From Ignavibacteriales bacterium (lineage in GTDB: Bacteria; Bacteroidota; Ignavibacteria; Ignavibacteriales; Ignavibacteriaceae), in the NCBI GenBank assembly GCA_020061995.1, contig JAGUXE010000414.1, forward strand, positions 1 through 19,137: a stretch of DNA of 19,137 nucleotides, read 5' to 3'. The translations under genes were made by a program, and so were the position numbers. The notes beneath the pieces are model-generated. The model was not told the origin of the DNA. It did not search any database and saw only the letters and a list, made by a program, of their open reading frames with translations. Positions 8,984 to 16,662 of this stretch are shown here, piece after piece. Each line of letters begins with the position of its first letter. Position 1 is the first letter of the stretch.

Positions 8984-10324
8984 TTATTTGCTTAATGGTA
9001 TAAAGTACTTCAACTTTCCTGATTTTAATAACTCAAATTCCTTTACGTATTCCAGTTTTACAATTGTATCCTTGCCAGCATGCATATGTAATACTTCCAA
9101 AATTCTATTTTCATTATCTTCGTTATAGTTTTCATTAATTTTAAGGCGGCATTTCAAGGTGCATTCATTTTCTTGAACTAATTGATAACCATCAACATTA
9201 ACATTATGAAATAATACTGTAAATCCTGGTCCCGTCAAAATGTTACCATTTGCTAGTCTAATTATGTCTGAAGATCTTCCAACGACTTTACCTATCACTT
9301 GACCGTTATATGTACTACTATTATTCATAAGTTCAACACTGTCCCCTAGTTTATATCTTATAAATGGAAAAGCAAGGTTTAATAGATCTGTGCAAAGTAT
9401 CTCGCCAAATTTCTCTTCATTCTCGCTTTGTGAAACCTCGATATATGAATTGTAACCCACACAATAGTGATTTTTAATAGTCTCATAAGCAACAATCCCA
9501 CCATCTCTTGCACCATATCCATCCATAATATCACAATTAAAAGCACTTTTTATTGTGGTCCTATAATATTCAGTTAAAACTTCTGATGTCGGAAATACTG
9601 CTATCAAATTAATGTTTCTCTTTGTTTCAGCCGAGTGCTTCGCTAGCAAAAATATTGCAGAAGCATAGCCATAAATGAACTTTACTTTTTGTGCCTCAAT
9701 ATAATCCAAATAAGAATTAATTTGATCTTGTTTTAGGTTCATCGCATCTAATGGAATAAATCCTTTCAAATAAGCAGCAATTCTTTTTTTTGTTGACAAT
9801 CTTTTATTACTAACTCCTAAAGAAGCGGCCCCCAATACAATCATCTTTTCGCCATATCGATAATTAAACTTATTCTTATAGAATAAATCGGTTGCTACAA
9901 TGAAAGACTCAGAATCTAGCGATATTCTATATTTTAATGGGTCGCCAGATGAACCGCCTGAGGCAGTATTGTAAAACTTTAATTCCTTAATATTAGAAGG
10001 TGTAAAAGAATCAATGTTTTGAAGAATTTCAGATTTAGTGATTGTAGGAATATTCGATATGTCGTTTAGACCTTTAATATCAGAAGGTACAAGTCCAATC
10101 TTCTTAAAAAGCTTTCTATAATACAAAGTGTTATTATAAACATGAATAACTAATTTCTTTAAATTTTCGGATTGCCAAGTTTGAATATCGTCTGCTGACC
10201 ATTTACCCATTTTTTCAATTAAGCTAAGTGTCTGTAGAACGGATGTGTTGTTTTTACTTTCAGTCAATGAATATATCGGCAATCGAAATAGAGCATTTTT
10301 AAAATACTTATAGTTGTTAATCAT
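8984..10324 (-). CDS. CapK-like adenylate-forming enzyme (copy 1)
   Basis: This protein has 446 residues from the ATG at 10324. A GTG at 10333 would add three residues, but the ATG is preferred; it gives the same 8-base overlap with the upstream gene that is seen at 6717-6724. Counting from the GTG, motifs are the phosphate loop TASGGSSGDPLKY (123-135), YGARDGG (273-279), YKLGD (327-331), VGRSSD (351-356) and C-terminal SGKLKYF with K440. These match the CapK/PaaK-like branch of adenylate-forming enzymes, with Asp in place of the usual Glu after the YG motif. The likely chemistry is ATP-dependent activation of a carboxylic acid. It is the paralogue of the gene at 5420-6724. Confidence 0.83.
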   Translation of the reverse strand: MINNYKYFKNALFRLPIYSLTESKNNTSVLQTLSLIEKMGKWSADDIQTWQSENLKKLVIHVYNNTLYYRKLFKKIGLVPSDIKGLNDISNIPTITKSEILQNIDSFTPSNIKELKFYNTASGGSSGDPLKYRISLDSESFIVATDLFYKNKFNYRYGEKMIVLGAASLGVSNKRLSTKKRIAAYLKGFIPLDAMNLKQDQINSYLDYIEAQKVKFIYGYASAIFLLAKHSAETKRNINLIAVFPTSEVLTEYYRTTIKSAFNCDIMDGYGARDGGIVAYETIKNHYCVGYNSYIEVSQSENEEKFGEILCTDLLNLAFPFIRYKLGDSVELMNNSSTYNGQVIGKVVGRSSDIIRLANGNILTGPGFTVLFHNVNVDGYQLVQENECTLKCRLKINENYNEDNENRILEVLHMHAGKDTIVKLEYVKEFELLKSGKLKYFIPLSK

Positions 10325-11798
10325 TATTACCACTATTTAATGTGTCTTTTATAACTATTTCAAATAAAGAAATGACCATTGTAATTGTAAACCAAGAAGG
10401 TGCCAACGGAATAATGGCTGAATATGAAAACATAGTATAGGTTGTGCTATGATGAACTATTATTCCTAACAAAGATACAATCGGTATTAGAATGAGTTTC
10501 CTGTTTCTAACTGCCGGATTAACTGACTTGTAAATCCTCACGCTTCTTCCAATAAGATAGACTATTCCAATCCAAAACAATATATAGCCTATAAAACCAC
10601 TATTCAAAATCATATTATGATGTCCAATATGCCCATCATGATACTGCCAATATGTCTCAGAAAACCCATAGCCAAAGATTGGGTTTTCTTGAATTTTTGA
10701 CATTATTCTGGGCACTCGCACACTTAGACGTCCTAAAGTGCCATCAGCTGTTATATCTCCTTTCGCGAGTGCTTCGATCGTTAGAATTCTGTCAAATGAT
10801 CCATGAATTTGACGAGAAACAGTATCGAATGCGTTTAGGAATAGGTATAAAATGGCTATTGACAAAACACTCCAAACGCCAATGCTTATAGTTTTCAACA
10901 CCTCTCTTCTTACTAAAATCATGAAGACTATAAACATAGTCATAACCGCAAGTAAAACTCCTCTTGTTGCAGATAAAAATATTGAGAATATTACCAAAAA
11001 AACTAAGAAATAGTTATATTTCTCTTCGGTTGGTTTTTTATTATATATCATGAGTACAAGAACTCCAGTTAAAATCCATTCTAAAATATAAAATGAGTAT
11101 AGAGGTCTACTAACGGAAATATTAGCTCCATCTGCTAATAATTCATCTTCATAATTCAAAACGCCGCCGATTAGAGTGACCGTTCTAACATTAGTAAAAA
11201 GCTCAAACAACTGTATTCCTATAACAATAAAAATAAAAGGAAGCAATAACTTGAAGTGCTTGTTAAACTCATTGGTGTTGTTCATTAATTTAGGTATGGC
11301 ATACAACAAAAGAAAAGGTAGAGTACCCCTAAAACCTCTAAATAGCCTATTCAGTGAAACATCATATGCAAAAGTGACCATGAAAAGATATAGAATGATA
11401 AAGAACAAGCCTAGATAAAATGGTTTTAATACAAAATGATGCTTCCGCCCTACAATTAGTGCTTTGATAAAAGCAACAATAATCATTATTTCCGTATAAA
11501 ACAAGTTCCTGCCGCCTCCAAGTGGCAAACCATAATTTCCTAGATTACGCGAAATTTCAAATAAATGCATTATATAACCAGGAGAGTCAGAAATCATAAA
11601 GAAAAAAGCAAACCAAAAGTAATTGTCCTTTGAATTAAAAAAAATTACTATAAGGCTCAGAAGAAAGACATACGAAACAAAAAAAGGCGTGCCGTACACG
11701 ACAAAAATAGTCGTAAAATATAGAAAATATAACTTAAAATATTCAGATCTGCTGAATAAAACACGACTAATTCCAATACTTTTATTCGAATTCTCCAT
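10317..11798 (-). CDS. O-antigen polymerase/ligase family membrane protein (Wzy/WaaL-like)
   Basis: This integral membrane protein has 493 residues, with roughly 10-12 hydrophobic segments and a large periplasmic loop in the C-terminal half. The loop contains the charged stretch DGTLGRLSVRVPRIMSKI and GYGFSETYWQYHDGHIGHHN, followed by the HN-x-L-x-N-SGFIGY pattern of the Wzy_C/O-antigen ligase superfamily. Such proteins polymerise O-units or ligate them to an acceptor in the periplasm. Coming directly after the flippase, this one is more likely the polymerase, but sequence alone cannot decide. I use the ATG at 11798, which shares one base with the flippase stop codon; a TTG one codon upstream is unlikely. 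Confidence 0.8.
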   Translation of the reverse strand: MENSNKSIGISRVLFSRSEYFKLYFLYFTTIFVVYGTPFFVSYVFLLSLIVIFFNSKDNYFWFAFFFMISDSPGYIMHLFEISRNLGNYGLPLGGGRNLFYTEIMIIVAFIKALIVGRKHHFVLKPFYLGLFFIILYLFMVTFAYDVSLNRLFRGFRGTLPFLLLYAIPKLMNNTNEFNKHFKLLLPFIFIVIGIQLFELFTNVRTVTLIGGVLNYEDELLADGANISVSRPLYSFYILEWILTGVLVLMIYNKKPTEEKYNYFLVFLVIFSIFLSATRGVLLAVMTMFIVFMILVRREVLKTISIGVWSVLSIAILYLFLNAFDTVSRQIHGSFDRILTIEALAKGDITADGTLGRLSVRVPRIMSKIQENPIFGYGFSETYWQYHDGHIGHHNMILNSGFIGYILFWIGIVYLIGRSVRIYKSVNPAVRNRKLILIPIVSLLGIIVHHSTTYTMFSYSAIIPLAPSWFTITMVISLFEIVIKDTLNSGNND

Positions 11799-13324
11799 CA
11801 AACTTTTCTTATAAAAAAACTAACTAAAGTAACCTTTATAAGTGTATTTTCATTAAATAACCAGTCAATTTCTTCTTTACTAATGATTTTCAAAAAACGC
11901 CAAAGTATCAAATTTAACAAAATAGATCCAAATATCACAATAGAAATAACCAGGAACGAAGAATCCAAAAAGTGCAGTGTGGAAAAAACAAAAAGTCCGT
12001 TAAATAAAATAAGAGCTACAATATTTTTTATTGCATTTCTATCAAATATTTTACACTTACTAATGGACAAATATTTCTTTTGATAAAAACCAGCTATAAA
12101 GTAAGCAAGTATCAATGCAGCTATTTCAGCGATTATTATTACATTCAATGGATTACTATTGTTAAACAATAAATATATAATCACAGACCCTATTGCATAA
12201 AATGCATTGAATATTATCAATGTGCTAGGATAATTAGAAGCGCTAAAAAAAATCAATGATGGCAAAATACTGGCATTAAACAATAAGTGGAAGGAAATGA
12301 TTAAAACGCTCATAAGAGTAATCTTACTTGCTATGTCTGGTAGCCACAAATTAAAGAGAAAACTAAACGTACCTATCATTGCAAAAATGATCATAATACT
12401 AAGATATATAATTTTTTGTTCGGCTAATGTTACAATTTTCGCTATTGTGGCCAATGAGTCTGACCTCGCAATTATAGGAAATATCGGATAGATACCTTTG
12501 TTTAATAGAGAGAATAAGTATGATCTGATTCTCATTACAATTTCATAAAAACCAACATAATCTATTCCAAAATATTTTGATATCAGCACTTTAGTAAGTG
12601 GTTGCCCGATAATTGTTATTAATCCTGCAGAATAAATTTTTGTAGTAAAAGAAAACTGCTTTTTAAACGACATGGGTATTTTTGAATAAGCACCCGTTAA
12701 CTTAAAAGTACCCCATGTTTTGATGCTTGCTATCAATGTGCACACAAACCATACCAAGGTTGTTAGAAGGATTGCTAAACCAACATAATCAAGTGATTGT
12801 CTAAAGAATAGGACTATTATTATAAAGCTCCAATACATTACATTGTATAGTAGTCTTATGTAGTTAGACAAATATATTTTTTCTTGTGCATCAATAATAG
12901 CTTCAAACATCTGGCCAACTAGTAAAAGAGAATTGCTTATTATTAGAAAATAAAAAATTCCCTTTGATTCTTTCAGACTGGATTTTGGAACACCAAGTAT
13001 ATCAGTCATTATGGTTTCATGAAATAGGAAAAGTATTAGGGAGATAATTAAAGAGACAACACTAACAAATAGTAGTGATACTAGAATATCAACATTTGAC
13101 TCTAAGCTCTTTCCTTGTTTGGACAAAAACCGTTTTAATGTTGTATTTAGTCCAAAACTTGCAAAAATATTTGTGCTACCAATAACTGTTAGAAGTGAAA
13201 AGATCCCATACTTTTCAAATCCAAGTTTATTAATGAATACAGGTATAGTTACAAAAGTTAAGCCAGCAACTATTACAGTCTGGAGTATTCCGCTTAGTGA
13301 ATTTGCAAGGAAGGGATTTTTCAT
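11798..13324 (-). CDS. wzx: Wzx-like polysaccharide flippase
   Basis: This 508-residue protein has about 12-14 hydrophobic segments and no large soluble domain. The N-terminus, beginning MKNPFLANSLSGILQTVIV and followed by IPVFINKLGFEKYGIFSLL, is typical of the polysaccharide-transport branch of the MOP exporter superfamily. Basic residues after the second segment (KRFLSKQGK) suit a cytoplasmic loop. It would move the undecaprenyl-linked repeat unit across the inner membrane. It is the first gene of the AT-rich operon, after a 340-base gap, so a promoter may lie just upstream, though I see no clear consensus. Its stop codon overlaps the next ATG by one base. Confidence 0.87.
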   Translation of the reverse strand: MKNPFLANSLSGILQTVIVAGLTFVTIPVFINKLGFEKYGIFSLLTVIGSTNIFASFGLNTTLKRFLSKQGKSLESNVDILVSLLFVSVVSLIISLILFLFHETIMTDILGVPKSSLKESKGIFYFLIISNSLLLVGQMFEAIIDAQEKIYLSNYIRLLYNVMYWSFIIIVLFFRQSLDYVGLAILLTTLVWFVCTLIASIKTWGTFKLTGAYSKIPMSFKKQFSFTTKIYSAGLITIIGQPLTKVLISKYFGIDYVGFYEIVMRIRSYLFSLLNKGIYPIFPIIARSDSLATIAKIVTLAEQKIIYLSIMIIFAMIGTFSFLFNLWLPDIASKITLMSVLIISFHLLFNASILPSLIFFSASNYPSTLIIFNAFYAIGSVIIYLLFNNSNPLNVIIIAEIAALILAYFIAGFYQKKYLSISKCKIFDRNAIKNIVALILFNGLFVFSTLHFLDSSFLVISIVIFGSILLNLILWRFLKIISKEEIDWLFNENTLIKVTLVSFFIRKV

Positions 13325-13664
13325 TTGTTCATACTAACTTTCCTTTTCTACGATTATTAGTTAGAGTAGAAAAAATAGAGATTATTCAATACTACTGAAG
13401 TCTTAAAGCAATTGTGAATTATATATAGCACAATAATGAGGGTGCGTCAGATTAATAATTGAATGAATTTGATATTTTTATTGGCATGAAGATAATTAAT
13501 TTCAAATATGAAATTTTCAAGTTGTTTTTATACATGATATTTAATAGTAATCTAGTTTATTTATTAAATTAACACAACACCAGTAATTATCACTTCAACT
13601 AATTCAAATAATCATTGGTTTGCAGTAATTTAACTGTAATAGATAGCTTATAATTAGTCTGTAT
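13325..13664. other. AT-rich intergenic gap between wzx and wbpB
   Basis: This 340-base stretch has no convincing open frame on either strand. It separates the GC-rich sugar-synthesis block from the AT-rich assembly operon and is the natural place for a promoter reading into wzx on the minus strand. I searched for a Bacteroidota TAnnTTTG element (CAAAnnTA on the plus strand) and found none that fits well. A small AT-rich palindrome lies at 13498-13515. No terminator with a clear GC stem is seen after wbpB. Confidence 0.6.
13498..13515. repeat. AT-rich palindrome in the wzx upstream region
   Basis: Arms AATTTCA (13498-13504) and TGAAATT (13509-13515) are exact inverted repeats around the four-base loop AATA. 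The site could be an operator or a weak hairpin. In such AT-rich DNA it could also arise by chance. Confidence 0.35.
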
Positions 13665-14633
13665 CTATATAAATGGATGATATTCTCCAGTTTTACCTAT
13701 TGGTTTCTTATTCCTGATGGAATGCACAATGTAAATACTTGGTCGCGCATCAGCCAGTCCATAGCCTTTGCCGTCGATAATGTATTTGTAGCTTGAGGTA
13801 TGCAGGTCGGTGAAGCCATCGGAGAATTCAATTTCTTCGCCATTCATGGTTAGGCTACGGAAAGTGGTTTTGCCGGCAGCTTTGGCCTGCTGGGGAAGGT
13901 GGTTGCGGTTGATGCTCAGGAACCAGCGCACGCGGGCGTTTTCGAGTTGGAGGAAGCCTGCTGCGCGGTCGGCCTCGTTCACATGCACCACATTTTCTTT
14001 TGCCGGTCCAAACACCCAGGTGAGCATGTCGAAGAAATGAACGCCAATGTTGGTGGCTACGCCTCCGCTCTTCTCCAGGTCGCCTTTCCAGCTTCTATTG
14101 TACCAGGCACCACGGGAGGTGATGTAGGTGAGGTCGATGTCGTAGGATTTATTGATTTGAGGATTTGAAGATTTGAGGATTTGAGGATTCAATCCTTTGT
14201 CAACTTTATCCTTCAGGGCAATGATGGCGGGGTGGTGGCGGAGTTGGAGGATAGTGAATATGTTAAGGCCACTTTCTTTTTCGATCTCCATGAGGGCGTC
14301 CACGTTCCAGGGGTTGAGCACGATGGGTTTTTCGCAAATGGCATGGGCGCCGTTGCGCAGGGCCATGCGTATGTGTGCGTCGTGGAGATAGTTCGGGCTG
14401 CAGATACTTACATAATCAATGTGCCCGTTGCCGCTGCGCCGAAGCTTATCCAAATGGCGGTCGAAACGCTCGGGTTCAGTAAAGAAGGCCGCATCGGGGA
14501 AATAACTATCCATAATACCTACGCTGTCGAAAGGATCGATTGCTGCAAGAAGTGTGTTGCCGGTCTCCTTAATTGCTTTCAGGTGCCTGGGCGCTATAAA
14601 GCCCGCAGCACCAATAAGTCCGAAGTTTTTCAT
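13665..14633 (-). CDS. wbpB: UDP-N-acetyl-2-amino-2-deoxyglucuronate 3-dehydrogenase (WbpB/WlbA)
   Basis: This 322-residue Gfo/Idh/MocA oxidoreductase starts MKNFGLIGAAGFIAPRHLKA, the WbpB/WlbA form of the NAD-binding Rossmann motif. It has the family EKP motif at 101-103 and a GGVATNIGVHFFDML helix (H199) in the substrate domain. The reaction is oxidation of the C3 hydroxyl of UDP-GlcNAcA to a 3-keto sugar, the substrate of WbpE. Residues 148-163 read LNPQILKSSNPQINKS, which is translation of the intergenic octamer repeat inserted in frame between HPAIIALKDKVDKG and YDIDLTYITSRG. Most of the gene is GC-rich, but its last 90 or so bases are AT-richer. The ATG at 14633 keeps the full Rossmann motif. 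Confidence 0.93.
   Translation of the reverse strand: MKNFGLIGAAGFIAPRHLKAIKETGNTLLAAIDPFDSVGIMDSYFPDAAFFTEPERFDRHLDKLRRSGNGHIDYVSICSPNYLHDAHIRMALRNGAHAICEKPIVLNPWNVDALMEIEKESGLNIFTILQLRHHPAIIALKDKVDKGLNPQILKSSNPQINKSYDIDLTYITSRGAWYNRSWKGDLEKSGGVATNIGVHFFDMLTWVFGPAKENVVHVNEADRAAGFLQLENARVRWFLSINRNHLPQQAKAAGKTTFRSLTMNGEEIEFSDGFTDLHTSSYKYIIDGKGYGLADARPSIYIVHSIRNKKPIGKTGEYHPFI
14146..14193 (-). repeat. In-frame octamer repeat insertion inside wbpB
   Basis: Four exact units on the plus strand (GATTTGAG, GATTTGAA, GATTTGAG, GATTTGAG at 14154-14185) are flanked by two degenerate units (14146-14153 and 14186-14193). Six units make 48 bases, or 16 codons, so the reading frame of wbpB is kept. These are the same units as in the arrays at 17964-18093 and 18738-18865, in the same orientation. 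Confidence 0.88.
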
Positions 14634-14771
14634 TGTAGTTGGGTTGTCTTATTAATTTATAACTTTCTATGATCGATAGTTTAGGAATTTGAGTCCATTT
14701 TTAGAAATAACTCAAGCTTCCAATCTGCGTTTCACAGGCATACTTTTGAATGTGGAAGGAAGTTTTTCAAT

Positions 14772-15902
14772 TCAGAGATATTTATACCTCATTAATGTCT
14801 CCGTAATATAAGTAATATTGTTTACCGATAGGTAAGGGTGCATGGGAAGCGATAGTACTGTTTTTGAGAGTTGGTGGCTCACAGGATTATCTTCTGACTT
14901 GTAGCCCAGATGTTTGTAAGCAGTTTGGGCGTGCAAAGGTTTGGGGTAATAAACCATGCTGGGGATTCCATTCTCTTTTAGGTATTGCTGCAGTTGGTCG
15001 CGTTGAACTTGTGAATCTAGAATAAGTGTATATTGAGCCCAGCTAGAGTAGTATCCTTCAGGGATGTATGGCGTCATGAAATGAGAGGCCAACTTTTGGG
15101 TATAGTTTTCCGCTGCTTCATTCACCTTTTTAAGTTCGTATGTTCTAAATGCCTCCAATTTTGGAATGAGGATTGCAGCCTGTAAAGTGTCTAGTCTGGA
15201 ATTTAGCCCTACCCGTACATTATCGTATTTATCCGATCCCTTTCCATGCACTTTAATCGAATTCATTTGATCCGCCCAATCATCATTATCTGTAAATACA
15301 GCCCCACCGTCACCATAGCATCCAAGCGGTTTAGCCGGAAAAAAAGATGTCGTTGAAATGTCTCCAAAACTACAAGCCATCTTACCGTTGATACTTCCTC
15401 CAAATCCCTGTGCACTGTCTTCAAGTATGAAGAGCTTATGAATTTTAGCAATTTTTTTTATCTCAGGGTAACTGGCAGGCAGACCAAACAAGTTAACAGG
15501 GATGATAACCCTTGGTTTGAGTATACCTTCATATTGAATTTTTTGAATCGCTTTTTCAAGGCTAACTTTGCAAATATTAAATGTTCGTGGTTCAACATCC
15601 ACAAAAACTGGAGTTGCCCCTTCTAGCGAAATAACTTCAGCTGTTGCGATAAAGGTAAAATCAGGTACAAAAACAGCATCACCCGGTCCTATATTCCATA
15701 CTTTTAAGGCAAGTGTTAGTGCATCGGTTCCGTTGGCACATGATATACAATGTTTTGCCCCAACATAATTAGCCAACTTCTCCTCTAATTCAGTAACAGC
15801 TTGCCCGCTAATAAAATCGCCACGCATAGCAGTATCTATCATAGCTTTGTCAATATCTGGTTTTAGGGCTAGGTATTGGGCTTTTAAATCTCGGAAGTTC
15901 AT
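14772..15902 (-). CDS. wbpE: UDP-2-acetamido-3-keto-glucuronate 3-aminotransferase (WbpE/WlbC)
   Basis: This 376-residue PLP enzyme belongs to the DegT/DnrJ/EryC1/StrS family. It would aminate the 3-keto sugar made by WbpB, giving UDP-GlcNAc(3NH2)A. The start MNFRDLKAQYLALKPDIDKA and the DFISGQAV motif are typical of WbpE. The PLP lysine is K191 in SFFPAKPLGCYGDGGA; EDSAQGFGG (161-169) and GLNSRLDTLQAAIL (232-245) are further cofactor and dimer motifs. Length is normal. It lies 50 bases after wbpD and 138 bases before wbpB. Its base composition is clearly more AT-rich than that of either neighbour, as if it had a different recent history. Confidence 0.94.
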   Translation of the reverse strand: MNFRDLKAQYLALKPDIDKAMIDTAMRGDFISGQAVTELEEKLANYVGAKHCISCANGTDALTLALKVWNIGPGDAVFVPDFTFIATAEVISLEGATPVFVDVEPRTFNICKVSLEKAIQKIQYEGILKPRVIIPVNLFGLPASYPEIKKIAKIHKLFILEDSAQGFGGSINGKMACSFGDISTTSFFPAKPLGCYGDGGAVFTDNDDWADQMNSIKVHGKGSDKYDNVRVGLNSRLDTLQAAILIPKLEAFRTYELKKVNEAAENYTQKLASHFMTPYIPEGYYSSWAQYTLILDSQVQRDQLQQYLKENGIPSMVYYPKPLHAQTAYKHLGYKSEDNPVSHQLSKTVLSLPMHPYLSVNNITYITETLMRYKYL

Positions 15903-15952
15903 TAGGTGATTAGTTATTTAGCAATTCTAAGATATTAACCATGGTTTAGCTT

Positions 15953-16519
15953 TCAAATTTTCCTAACAATTCCCTCCTCCAAAACATACTCCTCTCCTGA
16001 TTCCGGACAAATAGCTTTTCCATCAACAAAATGGAGGCGTTGGCCGAATTCGCTCATCCAGCCTGTTTGTCGGGCGGGATTGCCAACGACAAGGGCGTAG
16101 TCGGGGACGGTTTTGGTGACAACGGCACCGGCACCGATGAAGGCAAACCTGCCGATATCGTGGCCACAGACGATGGTGGCGTTGGCTCCGATAGAGGCTC
16201 CTTGCTTTACCAGAGTTCGTGCATACTCGCTTTTGCGGTTGACAGCCGAGCGGGGATTGGTCACATTGGTAAAGACCATCGATGGCCCGAGAAAGACATC
16301 GTCTTCGCAGATCACACCGGTGTAGATACTGACGTTGTTCTGCACTTTTACATTTTTGCCAAGTACCACCTGTGGACTCACAACAACGTTTTGGCCGATG
16401 TTGCAGTTTTCACCTATCACACAGTTGGACATGATGTGGCTGAAGTGCCATATTTTGGTTCCTGCACCGATTTGGCAGTTATCATCAATGACGGTGGAGG
16501 AGTGAGCGAAGTAGTTCAT
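15953..16519 (-). CDS. wbpD: UDP-2-acetamido-3-amino-glucuronate N-acetyltransferase (WbpD/WlbB)
   Basis: This 188-residue left-handed beta-helix acetyltransferase would acetylate the 3-amino group made by WbpE, yielding UDP-2,3-diacetamido-2,3-dideoxy-glucuronate. Hexapeptide repeats run from about residue 12 to 150 ([38 protein letters not shown]). The FTNVTNPRS loop (83-91) with N85 matches the substrate-binding loop of WbpD/WlbB. The protein ends with a short extension containing CPESGEEY. The gene is GC-rich. It starts 142 bases after the dehydrogenase stop, across a repeat-rich gap, and ends 50 bases before wbpE. Confidence 0.94.
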   Translation of the reverse strand: MNYFAHSSTVIDDNCQIGAGTKIWHFSHIMSNCVIGENCNIGQNVVVSPQVVLGKNVKVQNNVSIYTGVICEDDVFLGPSMVFTNVTNPRSAVNRKSEYARTLVKQGASIGANATIVCGHDIGRFAFIGAGAVVTKTVPDYALVVGNPARQTGWMSEFGQRLHFVDGKAICPESGEEYVLEEGIVRKI

Positions 16520-16547
16520 GATAAAATTAGAGATTTAAATTTCAAGA

Positions 16548-16662
16548 TTCAAAGAGTAGAGCCAAGGCAGAAGTAAGAGTAGCCAAGTAAGAAGAGCCAG
16601 GGCTGAGTAGGAATTGTCAAGTAAGAAGGTGATTTGCTCTTTTACCTTTTTACCTGGCTCTT
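16548..16662. repeat. Degenerate repeat patch between tviB and wbpD
   Basis: The gap holds three copies of AAGTAAGA (16571-16578, 16585-16592, 16619-16626) mixed with AGCCAAG-like words. A 10-base inverted repeat, AAGAGCCAGG (16592-16601) and CCTGGCTCTT (16653-16662), has a 51-base loop, and its right arm touches the tviB stop codon. The words resemble the heptamers found inside tviB at 17745-17765. Confidence 0.6.

Noticed and set aside
10325..10333. GTG at 10333 as the start of the first CapK gene
   Set aside because: An ATG three codons later gives the same 8-base overlap seen at the second CapK gene and is the stronger start.
13325..13664. Hidden small gene, riboswitch or terminator in the gap before wzx
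   Set aside because: No frame of convincing length, no known riboswitch core and no GC-rich stem followed by a T run could be found.
14181..14672. 163-residue plus-strand frame opposite wbpB
   Set aside because: It is antisense to a strongly conserved oxidoreductase and has no recognisable motif.
16031..16576. 181-residue plus-strand frame opposite wbpD
   Set aside because: It lies antisense to a clear acetyltransferase in GC-rich DNA, where the opposite strand is often open by chance.
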